A stretch of 64,000 nt of DNA from Apteryx mantelli (Eukaryota > Chordata > Aves > Apterygiformes > Apterygidae). Of the stretch, positions 45,993 to 57,900 are shown one piece after another. Positions within the stretch are counted from its first letter, which is position 1, and every line of letters begins with the position of its first letter. The stretch is taken from assembly GCF_036417845.1 (NCBI RefSeq), contig NC_089979.1:30066958-30130957 (forward strand), in the 5' to 3' direction. The position numbers and the translations under genes are program-made. Under the pieces are notes generated by a model. The model was given only the letters and a program-made list of their open reading frames with translations, was not told the DNA's origin and made no database searches.

Positions 45993-48900
45993 GCGAGTGC
46001 GGCGCGGCGGCGGCGGCGGCGGCGGCTCCGGGACCCCGGCGGGGGCGCGGGCGGTTGCAGCGCCGGCGGGGGGTTGCGGGCCCTGCCGCCCCGGGCTGCC
46101 CCGGAGGCGGCCGGCGGGTGGAGGACGCAAAGCCCCTGCGCTGGCGGCGGAGGAGTTTGGGGTGCCGGCGTCCAGGGCTTCCCCGACGGGAAAGGCTGTG
46201 CTGTTGGGGGCGGGTGAGCTCCCAGGGCAGGTGTGTGTGTGTGTGTGGGGGGGGGGGAATTCTGCTTCGAATTAACTAAAAAAAATTCATAGTTCAAATG
46301 GGGTAATCAGTTATTGTAAATAACTTAGAAATACAGAAGCACAAAGCAGTAACGCTGTTAACACTTGTCCTAAGCTTTCTCTGTATGCAGTGGGCACAGG
46401 TAAGCAGCTGCAGGGAGTCAGCCCCTTTCAGATCTGAATTATCATACGTGAATTCTGTTTCTTTCTCTGCTGACTGCAAAGAGAAGTTGTGACACCCATG
46501 TTCTACTTTTCTGTTAAGCACCTAGAAATAAGTCAAGATTCATCCCAGCTAAACGGTTATTTGCAATTTCAGGACAGTTGCTTTAGGAGAAGACTGGTTA
46601 TTCTGGACCAGCTATAAAATCAGTGAAAACAGTTATTCTAGAGTGAGTGTGTTCCCTTGGTTCAAATTCCAGGTTAGTGTTTCTAGAAGTTATTGTCATC
46701 ACAAATTTAGTTTGAGCTGTAACTTGGGTATTACCCGTAATCCAAGGCTGGTGCAGACACAGACAAGGGGATGAAGAGCCCTTTTGCAATCAGCATAGAG
46801 TAACAATACCGGTGCGAAGTGCAATAACAAATGTGAAGTATCCGCTAGTGATTCCAGTGCGGACATCCCCTTTGGTGTTAACAGCAGCCATAAATATGGC
46901 TTGAGCAGATGTTCAGGAATAATTTTGTGAAAAACAAGGATAAATGGTACATTAGTGTGTTTTTCTGCCCCTTCTCAGTTTCCTAAGGACACTTGTTGGC
47001 CTCAGAAATTATAAGCAACTTTGCAGATTTCCTACTGTACAGAAATCTAGATAAGAAGCTGTGCCTTCTCAGCTGGTCATCTGTGCAGGCTTGTTTTCAT
47101 TATTTATTCCAGGTCACAGTTCATGGAAAATACTGTGCTCCTGGTCTGTGTAATATCCATATATGTATGTCTAAAAATGCAGCTGTTTAATGGGTCTTAA
47201 GATGTTGATTCCTTGTTGAATTATACAAAACCTTCAGTATCTTCAAGAACTAGTGTATTAGCTTTAGTTGGACTTGAGAGGTGTATATACAGCCTCTAAC
47301 TAGAGATTTCAGTGAATTGTTTGGAGGCAATATGGAAAGGGAAAAATAGGGCCTAGCAATGTTCAGGGATAATATCCTGAGATGCTTGGCCTTTATTTCT
47401 TTCACCTGAACTGTTCTGACGTGTTTATTTACCTCTTTAGGTACACCCTGAGCAAATAAAGCTAATTGAGTTAAGGGTGGAGGGGTTTTTCATGTTGACC
47501 CTGAAATTCTTTCAAATTGTTTTTGTAGTCAATAAGAACAAATCACTAACCAATAACAGTAGATTATTTGTATATAATGCATGGGTGGAAGTATTCTTCA
47601 TCTATTCTTATATCCCTTATATCACTTCTTTTTTTCTGCTACTGGCAATTTTATGGTGTGAGCAAACAAATTGGCAAAGGGTAATCTGAATTTATATTTT
47701 GTGTCATTAAAAGGGGAAAGCTGTCAGAAAGCATGTGTGAACAGTGTTCAGGGTATTTAGAGAAGACTGTTCTGTTTGTCAGGGGAAACAAGGAAACCTT
47801 TTCAACTCTGTCTAAAGTACAGGAATAATCTAAGTTAAAACCTGCCTGTGGGCAAATCATGTATAACAATTCAGAGTTTATCCTTGGACAGAGAAACATG
47901 TTGTGTCTTGACTGTACTCTCTTTGCACTTTGTGTAATCATTCATACTTGCATGAAGTAACTGCAAAATACCACCTTCTGTCTGATTTATGATTTGATTG
48001 TGTTTTGCATGACTCCATGAGGCTATTTGAAGAAGGCTTCCAATACAGCCAAAGAAGAGATTGCATTTGGAATCCTACTATAGATTGATCACAGGCTGTT
48101 AAGTACGTTAGAAATGCTGTTGCTAAGTGCACTGGCAGACAAGCTTTGGCAAGTTGTTTTATAGTGGCTTAAGACGTTTTTGCCAGCTTCCAACTCCATT
48201 CCTCTGCTGGAGTTGCTGTCTGCACAGCAGAGCTGGCAGATGGGGAATGTGGGTTTGTGACTTAAGAGCTCTGGTGTAAAGGTTAGCATTTTAGCTTAAA
48301 CTGGTAAAGAAGGTGGATTTGCACTAAAATGCCAAACTGAGCATAGCTGAGACACAAGCATGTGATTCCCCCCTGCTGATCTGGAGCATTGGGAGAGGAG
48401 ACAGAAGTAGAGTGGTAACCTTCAGCGAGGGGCAGCACAGGAAGGCAGGAGTGGCAGCAGCCCAAATTGGCACAGCTAGATCCACCAGCATTAGCTGGTT
48501 TGAGCGACTGGCAAACAACTGCAGTGATTTATGGTTTCATGTGTCTCCCTGCTAGAAGCTACTGTATTTAAATCTCCAAGCAGAGCTAGCAAAACAGAAC
48601 ATGTCTCTGGTCCTTACCTGTTTCAGTGCAAAGTCAGTAGTTTATTTAAGCTAAATTTTGCATTCATGTGGCTGAATTTGTGGACATAAGTTTGCTCCTG
48701 CTGATTCTGCTGCAGAGCTGTGACGTTTAGCAGACGGGCACAAATGCAGATTTATCATAGAGGTTTAAGGGCTTTTGCCACCTTCCCATTAACATGTCTC
48801 TGCTGTCCTCGTGCTCATGCAGCGTGGGCAACATGCTCACTGCTGGTCGCAGGCACAGCTAGCTCCTCCAAGCCAGAGCAGCTGGCAGGCAGCATGCATC

Positions 48901-51900
48901 CTTTCTTTTGTCCTTTCTTGCAGCTCCAGGCTGTGACCCTACCTGAGACCCTTCAGATCCCTACCATTTGACTTGATGTGGAGCTGTAATTTAATGAAAA
49001 GAAAGGCCCATTAGCACTGGGGCTCTGCACTTGTGCTTGGATAGCGAAGGGCAGTAATGTCTTAAATCTCTACAGGAAGATTCACCAGGGCTCATCTATC
49101 ATATCCCTAACTGACAAAAAGCTTTCAAAGCAGCTGCAGTAACTGCTAATCCAATCTGCTTTTATTGCTAAAACCAGAGTACTGAAGTGGCTAAAACATT
49201 CCCAGAGGTAAGTATTCCTTTATCTAGTCCAAGCCATGTGATAGCTAGATCAGAGAACCATTTATGCCTGATCTACTCAGAAAAGAACAAAATATACACT
49301 ACTGAATTTTTCTGCAATTACTTCCAAACTTAATTATTTTTGTTTTACTGGTGGGGCTTTGTATGTTTGCAAACCCATACTTGAACCACAGGGCAATTAG
49401 AAAGAAGTCACAGTTATCAATTTCTTGTAATTGCTTGCTCTTTCACTTGGCAGGGGCCTTGCAGATCCCACTTTACTAATAAAGCTATAACATTTGATAA
49501 TATTCCAACTAGTAGATTTGACTTTTTTTTCCTCTCTGGACAACAGCTACATATTTTATTGTATCAGTCTTCCTGCTTGTATGTTCACTTGGATCACTGA
49601 ACATAAGCCATCTGACCAACTAGATAATTTTATGTGGCCTAACACAAGACCATGTAATCTCCTAATTTTAAAAATATATTAAACATATTTATTTGTTTGA
49701 ACTGAACATTGACTGAGATAGTTATTTGGAACTGAAAGCCTTTATTTAGTGAAGTAAAGACTGAAAAGCAGTATTTGAACAAACTGTGTGTTGCACACTG
49801 TCATGTAGCATGCCAGATACGTTTCCACATTCTGCTTTTTTGGGTTCCTAGAACCTATTTCACAGGGCAGGGAGAAGATTTGAGGAAAATACAGGCAATA
49901 TTTATACAGTTTTCGCTACAGCAGCTTAAGAGAAAACAAAATATCTCGGTGTGCTTCATATCATCTTGGAGAGAGTCTCTGATAGACTTGCTATTTATCA
50001 GGCGTGTCCACAAAACTGGCTGATACAACACTCTCTATGTGGCTGCCGCTGCTAAAAATTTCAGAATGTAATTCCCAGAGTCCTGATTTCTTCACGTATT
50101 TGAGAAATTCGCTAATCTTAACAAACCAAATTCTTTTCCTTCTAAGGAGTGGCAAGGAGTATTCTAATTGTGGGCTCAGGAAGACTGACAGTAAACTGTA
50201 TATCAATGTGCATATTTGTGACATCCACCAGTAACAAAAAATGGGATCATCCTTACTGTTATGGCAGGTTTTGAAATCATACACTGCGGGCTTTATCTGG
50301 CCCATGGGGAACAGGTTCCTCATTTTTTTTCTGAAATGAGTAGTAAGAGCTGCATAAATTTCAGTGGTACCAGGAATTAGCTCAGTTTGTCTGCTGTTTT
50401 CAGTACTCTTTTTAACATGAGTAGGGACTGCAGGAACAATACCTGGAATCTTTTAAACAATATATCCTTAGGACTCTTTAAGTCTTTTGATAATCTTGTA
50501 ACATGATACCTCTACATCCAATTCATATTAATAGATTGTAAAGATACCCCTGAAACCAAGTGGATCGCATCTCCAGCCAGGCTGGTGTTTTAATGGACTG
50601 CTACACTAGCTCCTTACACTGCTTTCTCTACAATTTATTCAATCTGCAAACTCCAATTTAATATTGCGATAAACAATATCCTGTTATAAGTGAACTTAGC
50701 CTGCTGGGCTGAGATCCTTCTAATTCTCACTGAGACACCCAATCTCTCGTTGCCTCTTCTTCCCACTCATATCTGAAGCAGAGCATATCTCCTGTAAGGG
50801 GGTGTATCGCCTTCACCTGCATCCTCTTAAGCTCTGCACTTGGATTTTGGGTCAGGGCAGAGGAGTATCTGTCTAGTTGCACCCAGGTCTCTGTGGATGT
50901 TCTTACGCTTCTTGCTGCTAACTTCTTCCTCTGCACCTTTGTAGAAGACGGTGGTGTGCCCTGCTAACAAGTGAAGGCAGTATCCCCAGTGCACTAGCTT
51001 CTCTCCTGTCCTGTCCATCAGTTGTGAATTAGCTCATGGATATCATGAGAGTCTTCCTCAATGCAGCCGCTGGGGGATTTGGTGCCATCTAGCTGAGTTA
51101 TAATAATAGTAAGCAACCTTTCCCTATTCACCTGCTTTGGTGCTATTCCTGATTTAACATGCCTCTGCTATTTATTCCAGTTTCAGGTTATCATCTGCTT
51201 CATATTTGCTCTTCGGAAGTTCTTTATCTCTGATGAATCTCTCTACCTTTTCTGATTCTACTGTATACATCTTTGGAGGAGGGGAGATCAGAATTGCCTT
51301 ACGTATGTTATCTCTACATGCCAAGGATTCATATATTGGTGACATTCTTTGTTTTGTTCTGTGTTCTTGTCTTCATAGTTCGTCATGCTGTTTGCCCTTC
51401 TGGTGGGTGCAGAGCACTAGGCTGACATTTTAAGGGAACTATCCACATTAATTCCCCAAAACACTTTCTCATTTCCGGGTTCTGCATTGTATTCCTACTG
51501 CCCCGTATGTCTTCTCATGTAGGGTAACTTGTATCATAATTTAATCCCATAGGCAACATCAAATATAAAGTAAATCTGCATGTTGCTTTTAAGCCAAATA
51601 TTGTGCTCTTCAGTAGCATGCAATTTTATATTGAAGATGCAACCCCAGATATTCATTGCCAAGTCTAAAGATTTATCCATAAGGAAGAATTGAAGACTAA
51701 AAATATTACTGAGGAATTTACCACAGAAGTAAATTGATCAGCATCATAATAGTATCATTTCACTTTATGTTGACCAGTACAGCTAAATAAACAACAGAGG
51801 GTCCAGCTCCAGGCTAGGAGCCCCCGTTGGGAGCAGCTTTAATCTCTGGTGTATAAAGCATACAGATAAAAGGAGCATTCACTAGCATGTGTCATTTTTT

Positions 51901-54900
51901 ACTGTCATATCATCCAAAGGAATTCTGACATTTGATACAATCAACCAGTAGCTATTAAGTGATAAGACAGTTGTGGCAGGAACAAGTATCCTGCAGTGTT
52001 ATGCCAGTGAAGTCATTATGAGGTGCAAAATTTTAATTATTTTTTATATGCATTGCCTAATTTGAAGAATGTTTTGGTGGGGGGGTTATCACATTTATTT
52101 TGATTTTTCTCAATGTATAGATTCTGTCACTCCTGTATTTCTACAAGTTTAAAGAATAATGCATGGACATGCCCTTATTGCCGGGCTTATCTGTCTTCTG
52201 AAGGAATTCCAGCTACTGATATTGCCAAGAAGATGAAGAGCATATACCGAAATTGCACAGAATGCGAAACGCAAGTTTGCAACCTTGAACATTAATTACT
52301 AACTAATTCCAGAGACTTATTCATGCACAAAAACTGACAGTATTAAGATCCCTTTTTAAGGGCATGTCTAAACAGAGAAACTCAGCAGCAAGATGATAGA
52401 AGAATAGACTTTGCAATTCTTGCTAAACTTGTCAAGTTGCTTATCTAGAAGAACTCTAAAACATTCTGTTGGTGCAGTTGAACATATTAAGTTCAAGCCT
52501 AAACCTATAGGAGTTGAATATCCTTGGCTCCCTATTTTGGCAGTGCCTGAAGAAAGGGCAAATTGACTTCCCCTTCTTTCTCCCCTCCACTGGGATTGCC
52601 CAATTGTAAAAGCCTTGGCCACAACTGGACCTGTTAAAATACAGACTAAAGAGAGAAAATTCTGTGAGTCTTCCCCCCCCCCCCCCCAATTTGGTAAAGC
52701 TACTTAAACTAAGCCACTTTTCTCTTAAGTTTACATAAGGCCTTTGTGACTTCACTTACTCATATACAAATAGATTTTAAAATGCTGCTGTTCTAACTGG
52801 AACACAAGTACATTTGCCAAAACAAGGTGCGGAGCAAAAGGTACATAGGACTTCATAGGGCAGGGCACATCTGGATAGGGAAGACAGTTAACTGAGATTT
52901 AATTCATACACATTTACTTGAAAACTTATATAAAAACAAGTATTTTCCTGTGTGCTTGTGAATATTTACTTTCGTGTCTCTTTCTATAGGCGCAGAAGTG
53001 CCTCATAGTTACAAAGACATTGTTACAAGACACTCTTCAGTCTTCCTCTCCCCTTATGTTTTTATACCTGTGTTGTTTAGTGGAAGGAGATTGTACAGTT
53101 TACATTTGTGTCTCTTGTTTTTTTTTCTGTAAGTAGATCTCTCTCTGGCTTTTATCATTTCCTTTGTCTTGCTAACTGCAATATACCCTTAAAACTTTCT
53201 TGTCTATCAGCAGCAGTGTGAAAATACTAAAAAAATGTAAAACAGCAAGTAAAGGTGTGAATGTCAGAAAGACTGCTATTTGCGGGATTATGGGGAATTA
53301 CAGTGAACATGAGAAATGTAGCAAGAATGTTTATGTTGTTAATGTTATAAGTTATTTGCCTTTTTGCCATGCATTTTATATCTGGGAAAGCTTTGCCTAA
53401 AGCTAACAATGAAATGCATGAAGTGTAACACCTCAATATTGGCAGTACTTAAATATTGAGTTTTACTTAATTATTTTTCAAATTGGGTTTTGCAAAAATG
53501 CCCAAATTTAATAGTTATGTTAAAAACTACTGAGCTATGTATGGCTTAGCTGGGCTTCTCAATACTTAGTAGAGTTTGAGCATGGCTTTTTGATATTCAG
53601 TAGCAGATTGCAGCAAGTGACCTGAGGATGGGTATTTGCAGTGGTTTATAATCTTTCTTATGGCTGTAGAAGTATTGGCTGTATTTTGTGTGTAAAACTG
53701 TCAATGAGACCACTAAGATATGTTAAATACACATTGAAAAGGAGAGTGCGTTTAATGCATTATAGCATCAAGATATCTTTGCATGTTGTTTCTGATATTT
53801 GGCAGACTACCCCTGGCAAATGCTGCTGTGGTGCCTCAGTCGCATCAATTCAAGGTTTGCTGGGTTAGTATAAACCTAATTTCATTTGCAGTTTCCACTT
53901 GGACAGTGGAACTTGCGTTTAAGTGATTGAGGCATGAGCACGTTTCATTCTGCTGCATCTGGTGTCAGGAGGATCATTGGTAATAGCGGGGTAGAACAGA
54001 CACCTAAAGCACGGTTATTTTAAATTTCTTCGCCAGGATTCATCAGGGCCAATCACAGAGTTTGAAGGTTAAAAATATAAAATGATCTTAAGTAATACAA
54101 ATGTCTTTGCACTGTTTCTGTTTTTAATGCCTCAGCATGGTGATTTCATGTTACTTCATATTGTTTCTCTTCATAGAAAGCACCTCATGATTATGCTTAG
54201 TAAGATTTTTTTTTTATAAAAACATTCTGAATTAAAGGAAATAGGATAGCTAGTAGCAGCATTGATATAAAACCCAAATCTTACACATAATGAATGGAGG
54301 TTTTGCTATTGGCCTCACTGAGGTCAGAATTTGGCCTTCAAGTTGGCAAATTTTTGTTTTTACTGGAGTTGGTCTGGATTTGCACTGTTAAGACAGAGCA
54401 GGAGGTTAACTGGGAGGGTTTCCCCTCCCTGCCCAAGCTAGTAGCGTTTCCGTACTGACTCCAAAATATGAAGGGCCAGTCCAAGGAACATACAAAATCA
54501 CCACAAACTAATTACTTCACTCTAATTCACTTTACTCTCATAAGATGACTGTTATTATTATAAAGTATATGACAGCAATACTGAGCCAATAACACAATGC
54601 TGAGGAATTGGGCCGGTTAATAGAGGGAATCATGTATTCATGAGCTTTTCCCTAGGTTTCGCCATGATGTTGAAGTAAGGCTTTGAACTAGAAAACATTG
54701 AGTGATGTATTAATTATGTGTGTCATGGAATAAAACATAACAAATTGCTTCTTCTCATTGCTTAGGTATGTCTGAGTGAAATGAGAGCTCATTTAAGAAC
54801 TTGTGAACAATATATAAAAAAATATGGACCTCTACAGGAGCCTGGAGATGCAATAACAAGGTAGACGTCTGTGATGATGACATTGTGAACGTACTTTAGA

Positions 54901-57900
54901 GTTTGTTATCCCAATGTAGTAAAGTCAATCTGGAAAAAGAATTATAATATCTTCTCTGTTTTTTTTTTTTTTTTAATTGGAACATGTTTCTGTTTCATAG
55001 AACACTACATGAATCCACATCTAATATTTTTAATCATTATATTCAAATACTACTTAAAATGGTCACTAGTAGGTTTTTTTTTAATGTATGAGTACAAATT
55101 AATACCTTTTGATTGCATTTCTTACATTTTTTTGATAGACTTTAGGCCCATATGACCAATTTTGTAGATACAACAGTATTTTGACAAGTTAAAATACAAA
55201 ATACAAGTAGCAGCTTTTTGCTATTTTTCTTAGGGGGTGAGGTGGGGGAAGGATATTTGCTTTCAAATAAATCTCTTTGAAAATATTGGTCATTTTCAGA
55301 ATGGAATAAGACTAATAATAATGTAATTGGCTATCTTCTAGTGATTTGTTCTTCACAAATAGTTTTCAAGTATAACTCATGTAAGCAAGGAAATAGCAAT
55401 AAATTAGTGGCATTCCCTAAAGAAGACTGACAGCTTTTCTTATGTTTATATGTATGTCAAAAGGTCAAAATTCTCTGTCCCTTTTCATTCCCTTTTAGGG
55501 TAGGACCTGCTAGATCAATCAATTAGGCATCAGTCAATTCAGACAATTCTAAAATGACTGAGTTCTTGAAGTTTAATGGACTTCAGTTTTGTCTGTTAAA
55601 GATTAGGAACAATTTTTGATAACATTATTAAAATCTTTAATGCAACGATGTATGTGATTTAAAGACCCTATATTCTTTGCTATTTGAGTTCCTAAAATGA
55701 CATATAGTTCAGGTTGCTTGCTAAGAAGACTCATCTACTTCTTACCTATTCTTCTGATGCTCAGAAAAACTAGACCTTTTAGGCACCCATATTTGAAAAT
55801 TGTACTAGTGTGGAAGCATTGCCTCCACCAGGTGAGAAGACCATACTCAGTACTGATAACTAAGTAGCAATCCTCTGCAAAGAAGTGTCAATATTCAGTG
55901 ATGGCTCCAGAGAGTTGGTGGTTTGGTCTCGTATGCTCCAAGTGTATCACAGCAATTAAATTGATGATTTTTATCAAATGTCTTTATCTGTAGTGTTCAA
56001 TATTTTATCCATTCCATTGTGTGGTCATGATTATGTTAACGCTTTGCTGGATCAGTATCCTGACACATGCACAGTTCTTTTACAGTGTTCACAGTGTACA
56101 TTAGCAAGGTTGACCTTCTGCTAGTGTAGCATACATCATGCCTAGGTACATGCCATAAACCCATGCTGTGCTTTAGCTGTGATAAAAGAAGTTTCTAGTG
56201 TCATCTGGGCAAAGAAATCTAAATACTATTTTATTATTTGTAGTATTAAAAATGTATCAGTTGCATTTGCAGCTATTAACAATATATTACCTCTTATTCC
56301 CAGATATTCTTGTCCTTTTTGCCAGTGTGAAGTAGATGAGGATGATCTAATGGACCATTGTCTCACCTACCACAGATCAGAAACGAGAGCAGTGGTAATG
56401 TGCATAAGTATATATTTTACTAAATTCACACGTTAAACTGATTAATTCTATTTAATTGCAAGCATTACTATAGAAGATAATAGGCAAACAGAAAATATAT
56501 TGATTGCTTAATTGGCTTTGGCAGTGGAGGAAAAGCATACCTATATTCATTCTCTCTGCCCTTCTGTCTCAGACAAGTGACTGTGTACATAATACATAAA
56601 ATATTAGTACTCCTACCACTACTCGCAATGATAGGAGTACTAGAAAATGGTGTTAAGAAGTCTTTCAATTGATATAGCAAATGGTTACTTATCCTTCAAC
56701 AAAATGTTACGTTTGGCCCCTTAGACTATGGGTTGCTTTTCCAGTAAGCGAAGACAATCAGCCTTCCTAGGTTCAGTGACTTGTCTGCTTTTTATTTGCA
56801 TATGTACCGTTTCTCTCTACTGACCTAAGGCAGCTTCATGTGCAGCATTCTCTGTCTCTTCTAATCTGTGGTTTTGGGTTACAATTGGAGAAATGCTTAC
56901 ATGGCACGTACAGGAGTCTTTTGTATTTTTGTTTTTTTAAGTTAAAATAACTTCACATAAACAGCTTAATTCTGAACCCCCAGGTAGGCTGAGAGGTCTT
57001 ACTGTGCAAACCAATTAGTAGGATTGAGTCCTGTAATGTGTAGACCAGAATTTCAGCAAGTATAGTTTACTTCCCTGATGAGTATTTGCTCAGGCACTTT
57101 CGATTCAAGTTCTAATGTGCCACACGAGAGATCTTCGAGAGGTTACAACTGAATGGCTTGTATACAAATCAACCAACACTTCTGTTTAGTTCAGTGGGTG
57201 GGATGGGGTAAACCCACTCCATTTCCTCTTACATTGCAGCTTAGCTTTTCAGCACTTTAGCCATGATCAAATTAATGAGTTAGGTTGTAATCAGAATTTT
57301 GAGTAAAATAAAGAAAACAATTGCTCATAAGTGTATATTGTGTTCACCTTTATCACAGTTAATACTTTAACAAATGATGTTTTGACAAATTATGTATTTT
57401 TAAATTGGACTCTGCATTTACTTTGTCAACTGAAATAATTGTCAATAATTTGTATTATACCTATCAGACTATACGCTCTTATTTTTTCCACTTGGAACAA
57501 ATGCATCAATAATTGTAGTGTGTAGCTGTGGAGCAGAATTAAGCCTTAAAACTTAGAAAATATTCCTTTATTAACTCCAGAGTTGTATATATACAGCCTT
57601 ACGCTCTTTCTGATGTACATTTCTTTGAAACCTAATGCAAAAACCAATAGTTAGAACTATGTTTGCCTATAATTAATGTAAAAAATCATAAGCAGGGAAC
57701 CAAAAAAGTGATCCCTAACTCATACTGCTGTTATAACTATATGTATTAAATCTACCTTTAGTTGGTATATAAAGTATAGACACTACACCATTAACACAAA
57801 GCAAACAGTGGGAACATGCTGTGAGGAACACTTCATTGTCTTCTGTGACATACTGACCCTTTCCTTTAATTCTGAAATCCCTTTGGGGTATATTTTAAGT

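Larger units (their letters stand above)
45580..46255. promoter_or_regulatory. RNF125: RNF125 promoter CpG island
   Basis: A GC- and CpG-rich block starts about 150 bp beyond the truncated CR1 and covers the presumed start site, exon 1 and the start of intron 1. It ends in a (GT)n(G)n tract (about 46229-46258). No TATA box was seen. A short CTCGAG-containing tandem repeat lies at 45673-45722. Confidence 0.85.

Noticed and set aside
45532..46297. Overlapping open frames on both strands of the RNF125 CpG island (60-218 codons)
   Set aside because: Composition artefacts. Only residues 1-42 of the frame starting at 45865 have homology; the rest of that frame runs into intron 1.
50727..51018. Overlapping minus-strand open frames in RNF125 intron 1
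   Set aside because: Short, unlike any family known to me, and without splice or poly(A) context. At most an unrecognisable old retro-fragment.
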